From contig CAKROE010000004.1 of assembly GCA_934371915.1 (NCBI GenBank), forward strand, positions 1-64,000: 64,000 nt of DNA. The letters run 5' to 3'. The notes beneath the pieces are model-generated. The model worked only from the letters and a program-made list of their open reading frames with translations. It did not search any database and was not told the origin of the DNA. This stretch comes from an uncultured Blautia sp. (GTDB lineage: Bacteria > Bacillota > Clostridia > Lachnospirales > Lachnospiraceae). Positions within the stretch are counted from its first letter, which is position 1; each line of letters starts with the position of its first letter. Position numbers and translations under genes: made by a program. This document shows, piece after piece, positions 43,237 through 51,339 of the stretch.

Positions 43237-43599
43237 TTACTCCAGAATATGTTCTCTTCCCATAGAGATGATTGTTCGTACATGATCGTCTGCAAGGGAA
43301 TAAAAAATAGATTTTCCTTCTCTGCGGTTTTTCACCAGTTTATTCTGTTTCAGGATGCGTAACTGATGCGAAACTGCGGACTGTGTCATGTTCAGTACTT
43401 TTGCAAGATCGCATACGCACACTTCTGCTTCAAATAATACGAACAGAATGCGGATACGGGTGGAGTCTGCAAACACCTTGAACAGATCCGCCAGATCGTA
43501 TAATTCTTCTTCATCGGGCATGGTCTCGTTGACGACTTTCAGAAGATCTTCATGGATTTCCTGACATTCGCAGCTTAATTCTTCTCTTTCTTCCGCCAT
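43237..43599 (-). CDS. ArsR/SmtB-family metal-sensing repressor
   Basis: Winged-helix repressor of 120 residues with MTQSAVSHQLRILKQNKLV as recognition helix. Two metal sites can be seen: the alpha-3 site EVCVCDL and a full alpha-5 site, DDH followed by ten residues, H and HxxE spacing (DxHx10HxxE in DDHVRTIISMGREHILE). The alpha-5 site is that of Zn-sensing SmtB/CzrA. It most likely binds the palindrome at 45875-45896 and releases it on Zn or Cd. It is encoded downstream of the pump it controls. Confidence 0.9.
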   Translation of the reverse strand: MAEEREELSCECQEIHEDLLKVVNETMPDEEELYDLADLFKVFADSTRIRILFVLFEAEVCVCDLAKVLNMTQSAVSHQLRILKQNKLVKNRREGKSIFYSLADDHVRTIISMGREHILE

Positions 43600-43660
43600 A
43601 TATGTCTCTCTTTCTTTCGAATTATCTTTACAACTACGGATTGCTCCATGCTGCGCATTT

Positions 43661-45547
43661 TCACAATTTCTTTACGAAAAGTGTCCTGATCGCGTTCAGT
43701 ACTGCAATCACCATAACTCCGACATCAGCAAAAATCGCCACCCACATGTTGGCAATACCGATGGCTCCGAGAAGCAGGCAGATAACCTTGATACCGATTG
43801 CAAAATAAATGTTTTCATAAACAATACGCATGCATTTCTTTGCGATACGGATTGCTTTGACAATCTTCATCGGATCATCATCCATCAGGACGACATCCGC
43901 AGCCTCGATCGCAGCATCAGATCCAAGCGCTCCCATCGCGATACCGATATCGGCTCTGGAAAGTACCGGTGCATCGTTGATACCGTCACCAACAAAGGCG
44001 AGTTTTTCTTTTTCTGTCTTTTTCGCAAGAAGTTCTTCTACTTTTGTTACCTTATCTGCCGGAAGAAGTTCACTGTATACACAGTCCACGCCCAGTTCAC
44101 CGGCTACCTGCCGTGCAACTTTATCGATGTCTCCGGTCAGCATGACGGTTTCTTTGATGCCGTGTTTCTTAAGATTTGTGATTGCTTCTTTTGATGTCGG
44201 TTTCGGCACATCAGCGATCAGGATATGTCCTGCATAAGCACCGTCGATTGCCACATGAATGACAGTTCCTACCTGATGGCATTCGACCGCTTCCACACCG
44301 ATACGTTTCATAAGTTTTGCATTGCCGACTGCCACAGAAACTCCGTCTACTTTTGCAGTCACACCATTTCCACTGATTTCTTCTACATCTGTTACACGAT
44401 TCCGGTCAATTTCTTTGCCATATGCATTTTTCAGACTGCGGCTGATCGGATGTGTGGAAAAACTTTCTGCAAGTGCGGCATATTCAAGGATTTTTGCTTC
44501 TTCCATTGTATTGTGATGCACACCGGCAACTTCAAACACGCCTTTTGTCAGCGTACCGGTCTTATCAAATACAACATATTTTGTCTGCGCCAGTGTTTCC
44601 AGATAGTTGGAACCTTTGACCAGGACACCGGCATTGCTTGCACCGCCGATTCCCGCAAAGAAGCTGAGTGGAATACTGATAACAAGTGCACACGGGCAGC
44701 TGATTACAAGGAAGGTCAGTGCACGGTAGATCCACTGTCCCCACTGCGCAGGATTGTGAAGGAAAAGAAGATTAATAAGCGGCGGCAGGAACGCAAGGGC
44801 AAGCGCACCATAGCAGACTGCCGGTGTATAATAACGTGCAAATTTTGAAATAAAGTTTTCGGATCTGGATTTGCGGGAGCTGGAATTCTCGACAAGCTCC
44901 AGAATCTTAGATACGGTAGATTCACCAAACTCTTTCGTGGTACGGATTTTCAGCACACCGGTCATATTGATACATCCGCTGATGATCTCATCTCCCGGTT
45001 TTGCATTTCTCGGAAGACTCTCACCGGTCAGTGCACTTGTATTCAAAGTTGTACTTCCTTCCATGATCACACCGTCGATCGGCACTTTTTCACCCGGCTG
45101 TACAACGATCACAGAACCGATCTCAACTTCATCCGGATCAACCTGTTCCAGTTTGCCGTCTTTTTCGATATTTGCATAATCCGGACGGATATCCATCAGT
45201 TCACTGATGTTGCGGCGGCTTTTACCGACTGCATAGCTCTGGAAGAGTTCCCCGATCTGGTAAAAGAGCATAACGGCAATTGCCTCATTGTAATCTCCGC
45301 TCTTCTCATAAACTGCCAGTCCGAAAGCGCCGACTGTGGCAATTGCCATCAGAAAGTTTTCGTCAAACACCTGACCGTTTTTGATTCCCTTGAAAGCTTT
45401 TTTCAGAATATCGTATCCGATTTCCAGATAAATCGCCAGATAACAGATGAATCTCGGAATTCCCGTAATCGGAATGAAATGCAGAACGATCAGCAGTGCC
45501 GCTGCTATGATAATACGTGTCAGCATTTTTTTCTGCTTTTTATTCAT
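43661..45547 (-). CDS. P1B-type Zn/Cd-exporting ATPase without N-terminal HMA domain
   Basis: Heavy-metal efflux pump of 628 residues. Phosphorylation motif DKTGTLTKG, hinge GDGINDAPVLS, HP motif STHPISRSL and the membrane metal motif SCPCALVIS are present. The last helices read FADVGVMVIAVLNAIR, with the DxG of the Zn/Cd/Pb (P1B-2) group. The usual N-terminal metal-binding domain is missing and is instead supplied as a separate small protein by the gene just upstream. ATG at 45547 follows GGAGAG. Confidence 0.93.
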   Translation of the reverse strand: MNKKQKKMLTRIIIAAALLIVLHFIPITGIPRFICYLAIYLEIGYDILKKAFKGIKNGQVFDENFLMAIATVGAFGLAVYEKSGDYNEAIAVMLFYQIGELFQSYAVGKSRRNISELMDIRPDYANIEKDGKLEQVDPDEVEIGSVIVVQPGEKVPIDGVIMEGSTTLNTSALTGESLPRNAKPGDEIISGCINMTGVLKIRTTKEFGESTVSKILELVENSSSRKSRSENFISKFARYYTPAVCYGALALAFLPPLINLLFLHNPAQWGQWIYRALTFLVISCPCALVISIPLSFFAGIGGASNAGVLVKGSNYLETLAQTKYVVFDKTGTLTKGVFEVAGVHHNTMEEAKILEYAALAESFSTHPISRSLKNAYGKEIDRNRVTDVEEISGNGVTAKVDGVSVAVGNAKLMKRIGVEAVECHQVGTVIHVAIDGAYAGHILIADVPKPTSKEAITNLKKHGIKETVMLTGDIDKVARQVAGELGVDCVYSELLPADKVTKVEELLAKKTEKEKLAFVGDGINDAPVLSRADIGIAMGALGSDAAIEAADVVLMDDDPMKIVKAIRIAKKCMRIVYENIYFAIGIKVICLLLGAIGIANMWVAIFADVGVMVIAVLNAIRTLFVKKL

Positions 45548-45610
45548 CTCTTTTCTCTCCTTTTCGAAAATCGCCCTGCTGCATCCGCAGCAGAGCAACC
45601 AGGTTCATTC

Positions 45611-45829
45611 TTATAAATAAATTTCGCAGTCGTCTTCAACCTTCTTGCAGTTCTTGAGGACTTCTTTCATAACACTCTTCGGATCCTGTCCTTCTTCGAA
45701 TTCTACATTCATTTTCAGCATCATGAAGTTTACGGTCGCATCCTTAACACCTGCAGTGTTCTTTGCTGCTTCTTCCATTTTGTTTGCACAGTTTGCACAG
45801 TCAACTTCGATTTTGTAAGATTTCTTCAT
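45611..45829 (-). CDS. Stand-alone heavy-metal-associated (HMA) domain protein
   Basis: A 72-residue ferredoxin-like HMA domain. The metal-binding loop is VDCANCANKM with the CxxC; the C-terminal CKKVEDDCEIYL adds two more cysteines. It is 63 bases ahead of the ATPase and probably replaces that pump's missing N-terminal domain. DCANC rather than MxCxxC is the Zn/Cd form. First gene of the operon. Confidence 0.9.
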   Translation of the reverse strand: MKKSYKIEVDCANCANKMEEAAKNTAGVKDATVNFMMLKMNVEFEEGQDPKSVMKEVLKNCKKVEDDCEIYL

Positions 45830-45874
45830 AGTGGGATTCTCCTTTTATGTGCTTATTCTTTTCTTTCGTTCTTT

Positions 45875-45896
45875 CATATGAACAATCATTCATATG
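45875..45896. promoter_or_regulatory. ArsR/SmtB operator
   Basis: Perfect inverted repeat CATATGAA-CAATCA-TTCATATG (8-6-8), close to the ATATGAACA consensus for Zn-sensing ArsR proteins. It lies 10 to 30 bases downstream of the -10, blocking transcription of the efflux operon when bound. Confidence 0.85.
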
Positions 45897-45905
45897 TTTG
45901 ATTGT

Positions 45906-45933
45906 ATTATAACATACCGTGCACATATGTCAA
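45906..45933 (-). promoter_or_regulatory. Promoter of the Zn/Cd efflux operon
   Basis: Minus strand TTGACA, 16 bases, TATAAT. Confidence 0.8.
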
Positions 45934-45982
45934 TATATTTCCGATAAATTTTCAAGAATATTATCAGATATTTGGCTGCTTT

Positions 45983-46027
45983 TTATGTAATAGGAACATT
46001 TCAGAGTAATTTCCTATTACATAAAAA
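45983..46027. terminator. AT-rich bidirectional hairpin
   Basis: TTATGTAATAGGAA pairs with TTCCTATTACATAA almost as in the hairpin at 10108-10150; the loop differs. It stands between rlmD and the efflux promoter and may insulate them. Confidence 0.75.
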
Positions 46028-46062
46028 ATTTCCCGGAATATCAGCCAGATACTCCGGGAATC
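46028..46062 (-). terminator. Terminator of the rlmD gene
   Basis: Minus strand TTCCCGGAG...TTCCGGGAA with inner TATC/GATA, followed by ATTTTTT; directly after the stop codon. Confidence 0.85.
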
Positions 46063-46064
46063 AT

Positions 46065-47453
46065 TTATTCTTTTACAAGTAAGGCCACTGCTTCCGTCCA
46101 TACTGTTTCACAGAACTGATCTACGCAGCATGCCTTTTCCAGCCGGTAGCCTGCTGCAAGAAATGCCTCCAGGTCACGTGCAAGACTGGTTGCCTTACAG
46201 GAAACATATACGATACGGTTTACACCGTAGGAAAGGATCTTCGGCAGCGCTTTCGGATGAATGCCGTCACGCGGCGGATCCAGCACGATCACATCCGGCT
46301 TTTCCGTCAGATCATCCAACACTTTCAGGACATCCCCTGCAATAAAACGGCAGTTATCCAGCCCGTTCAGCTTTGCATTCTCTCTTGCTGCTTTTACAGC
46401 ATCCTCTACGATCTCGACACCAATCACTTCTTTTGCCACCGGTGCAAGAAGCTGCGCGATCGTACCGGTTCCGCTGTAAAGGTCAAATACCTCCATACCG
46501 CTGGTGTTCTGAATGTATTCTCTTACAATATTATAAAGTACTTCCGCCGCCAGGGAATTCGGCTGGAAGAAAGAAAAGGTACTGATCCGGAATTTCAGTC
46601 CGAGCAGCGTCTCATAAAAATAATCCTGCCCATAAAGGATCTTCGTCTCATCACTCTGTACGACATCTGAAAGAGAATCGTTGAGAATGTGCATGATGCC
46701 GACAATTTTTCCTTCCAGCGGAAGTGCCAGAAGCTGCTCCTTCAGAGGTTCCAGATCATATTCCTCCTGCGTGGTCGTGACAAGATGTACAAGGATCTCA
46801 CCGGATGTCACACCACGGCGCAGCATCAGATGTCGGAGATAGCCCGTGTGCTGCAGTTTTTTGTAATAAGAAGCTCCTTTTTCTCTGAAAAATTCACGTA
46901 CACAGATCAGAATATCGGTCATATCCTTATGCACCAGTTTACAGTCATCCGTATTTAAGATGTCGTAAGTGCTGCCCTTCTTGTGCAGTCCCAGAGAAAG
47001 CGGACCGTCTTTGTACTCATCCCCAAAAGAGAATTCCATTTTGTTACGGTAACCAAACTCAATCGGACTTCCGTGGATGCCTTCCCACTCGAAATCTGCC
47101 TGTCCGTTCTCATCTACCTGACCACCCTGTACCAGTGCGTCCTCCAGAAGTTCTTTTATCTGTGTTTCTTTCATTGCCAGCTGATTCTCATAAGACATCG
47201 TCTGATACATGCAGCCGCCACATGCCGGAAAATTGCCGCACACCGCATCTCTTGTCTCAAGAGGAGATTTTTCCAGAACTTCAAGGATTCGCCCCTGCGC
47301 TCTGCCGGAGCGTTTTTTCTGGATCATAAAGCGTACCTTCTGTCCCGGTATCCCGTTCTTGATCAGCACTTTCTGATCATCGATACAGACATAACCTTTA
47401 TTCGGAAAGTCCACCTTTTCTATTACACCTTCGTAAATTTCACCTTTTTTCAT
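46065..47453 (-). CDS. rlmD: 23S rRNA (uracil-C5)-methyltransferase, RlmD/RlmCD type
   Basis: Methylates uridine in 23S rRNA. TRAM domain in residues 1-58 (GYVCIDDQKVLI), iron-sulfur cysteines in CGNFPACGGC, SAM site FDLYSGTGTIAQLL, DPPRDGIHPKAL, and the catalytic cysteine in VYVSCKATSLARDL. Length 462 fits. Gram-positive enzymes often modify both U747 and U1939. Single gene with its own terminator. Confidence 0.92.
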   Translation of the reverse strand: MKKGEIYEGVIEKVDFPNKGYVCIDDQKVLIKNGIPGQKVRFMIQKKRSGRAQGRILEVLEKSPLETRDAVCGNFPACGGCMYQTMSYENQLAMKETQIKELLEDALVQGGQVDENGQADFEWEGIHGSPIEFGYRNKMEFSFGDEYKDGPLSLGLHKKGSTYDILNTDDCKLVHKDMTDILICVREFFREKGASYYKKLQHTGYLRHLMLRRGVTSGEILVHLVTTTQEEYDLEPLKEQLLALPLEGKIVGIMHILNDSLSDVVQSDETKILYGQDYFYETLLGLKFRISTFSFFQPNSLAAEVLYNIVREYIQNTSGMEVFDLYSGTGTIAQLLAPVAKEVIGVEIVEDAVKAARENAKLNGLDNCRFIAGDVLKVLDDLTEKPDVIVLDPPRDGIHPKALPKILSYGVNRIVYVSCKATSLARDLEAFLAAGYRLEKACCVDQFCETVWTEAVALLVKE

Positions 47454-47562
47454 TATATTTATTCCTCATCTATATCTTTACTGCAGGAGCGTACTGCTCT
47501 GTCTCCTGCCGAACAGTAAAACAGCCCCGGTTATCTGCCGGAGCTGCTGATTCATGCTACTC

Positions 47563-47805
47563 TTACTCTTCTTCGTCCTCGAAATAATCATCAAAGTCAT
47601 CATCGAAATCTTCTTCAAAATCCTCAAGATAATCCGGAGCAAAGAAACGATATACTGCAAACGCAATACCTGCTACTGCTGCAACAGCACCGATGATCGC
47701 CAGTACCCAAAGGACTGTATTTTTGTCTTTTTCGTCCTCTTTTTTCTTTAAGGCAGCAAGTAAATCTTCAATTTTTTCGTTCTGTAATAAATGATTCAGA
47801 TTCAT
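47563..47805 (-). CDS. Small membrane protein with acidic C-terminal tail
   Basis: An 80-residue protein: charged helix 1-30, one hydrophobic helix at about 31-54 (VLWVLAIIGAVAAVAGIAFA), then a tail almost wholly of Asp, Glu, Phe and Tyr. ATG at 47805 follows AAGGTG by 6 bases; an earlier start 42 bases up has no site. I do not recognise a function. Common as a short conserved protein in Lachnospiraceae. Confidence 0.75.
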   Translation of the reverse strand: MNLNHLLQNEKIEDLLAALKKKEDEKDKNTVLWVLAIIGAVAAVAGIAFAVYRFFAPDYLEDFEEDFDDDFDDYFEDEEE

Positions 47806-47931
47806 GATGGGCACCTTCCTCTCGCTCAAACTCATTTTATAGGTCATAGTATACCACGAATTGCTTCATTTTACCATATCTTCTCATAAATTTTGCCGAT
47901 GCTTCCGTCATCGTGTTATTGTTCACTCCGT

Positions 47932-48825
47932 TCACAGCAACGCGTCATCATTCTTTACTTCTGATACACCGATTTTTTCTCCCAGATGTACTCTTGTTTC
48001 GATTCCTTTTTCGGAATTCAGGAAAATATCCGGATCCGGCAGTACACGATCCTTCTGCGTCATCAGTACGATCGTAGAACCTCCGAAAGCAAAATTGCCT
48101 TTTTCTTTACCGCGCTTCACTCTGCCCCGGAGCGGAACATTCTCGATTCTGCCAACCATCAGAGCCCCGACTTCCATCATAAGGACCGTGCCGAAATTGA
48201 CAGTTTTAAGCAGAGCATATTCTCTTGTGTTCTCTTTATAAATCGGATAAGTATCGTTTGCCACCGGATTGACGGTGTGCAGCGCACCATCAATGTGCAC
48301 TCTCCTTGATTCAAAACCATCATCAATATAAATATATCGGTGATAATCATCTACACAGAGTCGGAATACCCAGAGATAACCGCCCTCGTAACGCTTCGCA
48401 AGTACCGGATTCCTAAGAAGTTCCGCAACCGTATACGGTGTATGTTTGATCTTCACCCGGCAATTCTCATCGATCGGATAGACACTCACCCGGCTGTCAC
48501 ACGGACTTATAAAATGCTCCGGCACCATACTGACCGGCCTCGCACCCTCGCAGATCCTTCTTGTAAAAAAATCATTGTACGACCGAAATTTTTTCTTCTC
48601 ATAATCCCGCATGTCGATTCCGGCATGACGGATAAATGCCGGCACTGCCAGAGCCGAAAGACGCGAATCAAGGATCCTGCCGCCAAGCTCAGATAAAGCC
48701 GGATTTACCAGCAGCTTTAATAATGCCCTGCCAAATGCGCAGCCGTACATCTTCTCAAGAAGGCGATCCTGCCCGGAATCATTTTTACAGATATGTCCCT
48801 GTCTGTCTGCTGTATAGCTGCTCAC
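47932..48825 (-). CDS. psd: Phosphatidylserine decarboxylase
   Basis: Makes phosphatidylethanolamine from phosphatidylserine at the membrane. The self-cleavage site is FGGSTIVL (Gly-Ser, pyruvoyl serine), near residue 263; the FFTRRI segment and CDSRVSVYP are conserved. At 297 residues it is typical of the clostridial form. The GTG start at 48825 overlaps the PssA stop as GTGA, which shows tight coupling; an ATG 48 bases upstream lies inside pssA. Confidence 0.92.
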   Translation of the reverse strand: MSSYTADRQGHICKNDSGQDRLLEKMYGCAFGRALLKLLVNPALSELGGRILDSRLSALAVPAFIRHAGIDMRDYEKKKFRSYNDFFTRRICEGARPVSMVPEHFISPCDSRVSVYPIDENCRVKIKHTPYTVAELLRNPVLAKRYEGGYLWVFRLCVDDYHRYIYIDDGFESRRVHIDGALHTVNPVANDTYPIYKENTREYALLKTVNFGTVLMMEVGALMVGRIENVPLRGRVKRGKEKGNFAFGGSTIVLMTQKDRVLPDPDIFLNSEKGIETRVHLGEKIGVSEVKNDDALL

Positions 48826-49499
48826 GGAGCCACTCCTTTCAGTTTCGTCACAACACCATGACGAGCCCACCATGCTTCCTTATAGAAAAGAATAAAGAAG
48901 ACTGCTACTGCCACAACCCCAACCAGAACAACCAGTTCTTTATTTGTCGGTTTGCGGAAACGGAAATTAAATATGAATAAAAATCCAACGATCAGCATTG
49001 CCGCATGGAGCAATCCTACAAAATAACGGAATCCCGGAAAAAACATAGATGCCACAAACAGAAACGGCATGATCACAGCCATCGAGGTGATCGGAAGTCC
49101 CTGATAATATTTACGGTTTTCGCTTGTCTCACTCTGTCTCTTTGCTTCCATTACATTAAAATATGCCAGACGAATCACACCCGCCAGACCATAGAACGCA
49201 AGTATGACAACACTGTAGAACTTGCACATGCCGAGTTTGTACCCGAGGATGATTGGAAAAATTCCAAAACAGACAATATCACAGAGAGAATCTATCTGAA
49301 TGCCAAAGGATTTCTCGTCATCTGTCCTGTCTTTCTTTGTTCTCGCTATTTTTCCGTCAAACATATCACACAGTCCGGAGAATGCCAGACAGAAAACTGC
49401 TATCGTAAGTTTCCCGTCAATTGCGCAGAACATACCCACTATTGAAGAAACAAGACTGATATATGTAACAACTACCGTATAATCATAAAATCCTATCAT
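48822..49499 (-). CDS. pssA: CDP-diacylglycerol-serine O-phosphatidyltransferase
   Basis: Makes phosphatidylserine. The CDP-alcohol phosphotransferase motif spans CDMFDGKIAR ... GIQIDSLCD (DGxxAR...GxxxDxxxD). Six or seven membrane helices. Overlaps the upstream gene by 4 bases (ATGA) and psd by 4 bases. Confidence 0.93.
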   Translation of the reverse strand: MIGFYDYTVVVTYISLVSSIVGMFCAIDGKLTIAVFCLAFSGLCDMFDGKIARTKKDRTDDEKSFGIQIDSLCDIVCFGIFPIILGYKLGMCKFYSVVILAFYGLAGVIRLAYFNVMEAKRQSETSENRKYYQGLPITSMAVIMPFLFVASMFFPGFRYFVGLLHAAMLIVGFLFIFNFRFRKPTNKELVVLVGVVAVAVFFILFYKEAWWARHGVVTKLKGVAP

Positions 49500-50542
49500 T
49501 CGTAACTCTCCTTCTCTTTGCTGTCATGCTCCTGCCCGATCGTAAGCTGTGCCACGATAGTGAAAAGAGCACTGATCAAAAGCTCACCATAATAACCAAG
49601 TCCTCTGCTGAGAACCATTCCCGGCAAAAGCAATGTTCCGAAAACCGGCGTAAAAATCGACAGAAACAGTGTTTCACTGATTCCCATACCTCCCGGAAGA
49701 GGAAGCATATCGACAGAAACAGAAATCACCGCCTGCAAAAACAGCACCGTCCAGAATCCCGTGCCTGACAGCGAAAAGGATCTGTATACAAACCAAGTCA
49801 CCGCAAACATTGCCATTCTCTGTACAAAGGTAATCCCAATCACGTTTGCGATCACTTTTGGATGAGTTTTGAGATACGCCGCTGTATCTCTGTATGTATC
49901 CATAGAAGCTTCCAGCTTCTTGAGCCTTCCGTCTTTCCTGCGGAGGATGTGAAGCTTTTCCAGTATCTTAAGCCCCCACACCATAAAACTTCTTGCAAGA
50001 AGCGGATGGAATACCAGTATTGTCATAAAAGTCACACAGAAAATATTCAGTGCAAGTCCAAGATAAAATACCGGAAGTATCCCCTCCAGATACTGATGAA
50101 GAAATCCTCTTCCGAATACTGCCACGCCGATTCCGATCACAACAAGTACCAGTTTGTATGTAATCGTAATGATCATAAGAATCACGGCAGATACCGGTAT
50201 GGATATATTTTTCTTTTTCATATAGTATGCCTGCATCGGCTGTCCGCCACTTGCAGACGGTGTGATACAGCTGAAGAAAAAACCTACCGACGAAAAAAGA
50301 AAGCAGGTTCTCTTTTTTAATTTGATTCCATACGAACGCATCATATACCATATGATGATCGACTCTCCCCAGATAAAAAATGCAACCAGTGCAAGTCCCG
50401 GTACAAGCCAATGCTTATCCGCACTGCGTATCGCATCCATCATAGAACCAAGATCTTCTCCATGAAATACTCCGTAGATTGTAAGTGTAAATACAACCAC
50501 CAGAAAGATCCCGTTGAAGATCACCTTTTTATTTTTATTCAT
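49496..50542 (-). CDS. UPF0104 / lysylphosphatidylglycerol synthase-type membrane protein
   Basis: A 348-residue multi-spanning membrane protein of the group that includes the flippase half of MprF (sequence FFSCITPSASGGQPMQAYYM and DMLPLPGGMGISE). It lacks the lysyl-transferase half. Encoded with PssA, Psd and a PAP2 phosphatase, so a role in moving or processing phospholipids is plausible, but not shown. Confidence 0.85.
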   Translation of the reverse strand: MNKNKKVIFNGIFLVVVFTLTIYGVFHGEDLGSMMDAIRSADKHWLVPGLALVAFFIWGESIIIWYMMRSYGIKLKKRTCFLFSSVGFFFSCITPSASGGQPMQAYYMKKKNISIPVSAVILMIITITYKLVLVVIGIGVAVFGRGFLHQYLEGILPVFYLGLALNIFCVTFMTILVFHPLLARSFMVWGLKILEKLHILRRKDGRLKKLEASMDTYRDTAAYLKTHPKVIANVIGITFVQRMAMFAVTWFVYRSFSLSGTGFWTVLFLQAVISVSVDMLPLPGGMGISETLFLSIFTPVFGTLLLPGMVLSRGLGYYGELLISALFTIVAQLTIGQEHDSKEKESYE

Positions 50543-50549
50543 AAACAGC

Positions 50550-51242
50550 TCACCCTTCTGTCAGCTCGCAAATTTTCTGCTCGATCCTGCTGCCGAATCT
50601 TTCGTATATCCTGTAGAGATCTGTCTTCTTTCCGATGAAGAAGCATAATTCTGCAAGAAGGATTCCTCCTGCCACATCTACGATCACATGCTGCTTCGTA
50701 AGAAGTGTGGATGCAAACACCAGAACTGCAATTACCATGGACACCCTCTGATACCAGCACGGAATCTCTTTTCTTCCACGGATTCCCAGATAACAGAACC
50801 AGCTTACCAGACAGTGGATGGACGGAAAAAGATTATCCGCTGCATCAATCGAATACAGCCACAGAGCTGCCTGATTCCACAAACCGCCCCCGGTGATCAC
50901 CGGTCTTGTATTTGTCGTTGGAAATACAAGAAAAAACACAAGGCAGATACATCTTGATATAAAATCTCCTGTAAAAAACTGATAGACACTGTGCCGATCC
51001 TGCCTTGCAATAAGAATGTAATTGACGGCCCAAAAAAGATAGCAGCCAAAATAGATCACCAGAAATTCCGGGACAAAAGGGATACTGCTGTCCACAACTG
51101 TCTCGATATTGTGATGATACCATCCGCCTGCGATCATTCTTGAGCCGGAATAGACAAGACAATTAAATACAAAAGAAAATATAACCGGAAAAACTCCATA
51201 AGCAGGGAGTATTCTCGTGAGACCTTTTAAAAGTTTTTTCAT
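50550..51242 (-). CDS. PAP2-family membrane phosphatase
   Basis: A 230-residue membrane protein with six helices. The PAP2 motifs are of the variant PAP2_3 kind: TNTRPVITGG, PSIHCLVSW and LLTKQHVIVDVAGG with the catalytic histidine. Probably dephosphorylates a lipid phosphate (such as phosphatidylglycerol phosphate or undecaprenyl pyrophosphate). First gene of the phosphatidylethanolamine operon, 7 bases before the next. Confidence 0.85.
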   Translation of the reverse strand: MKKLLKGLTRILPAYGVFPVIFSFVFNCLVYSGSRMIAGGWYHHNIETVVDSSIPFVPEFLVIYFGCYLFWAVNYILIARQDRHSVYQFFTGDFISRCICLVFFLVFPTTNTRPVITGGGLWNQAALWLYSIDAADNLFPSIHCLVSWFCYLGIRGRKEIPCWYQRVSMVIAVLVFASTLLTKQHVIVDVAGGILLAELCFFIGKKTDLYRIYERFGSRIEQKICELTEG

Positions 51243-51272
51243 GATGTACTCCCTTCGTTTTTCATATAAAAC

Positions 51273-51301
51273 AGTATAGCATTCCCTGACGGGTGAAGCA
51301 A
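51273..51301 (-). promoter_or_regulatory. Promoter of the PAP2-UPF0104-pssA-psd operon
   Basis: Minus strand TTGCTT, 17 bases, TATACT; about 30 bases before the first start codon. Confidence 0.6.
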
Positions 51302-51339
51302 CTAAAGTACGAAAACATTAAGAATTCTTAAGAAAAAAG

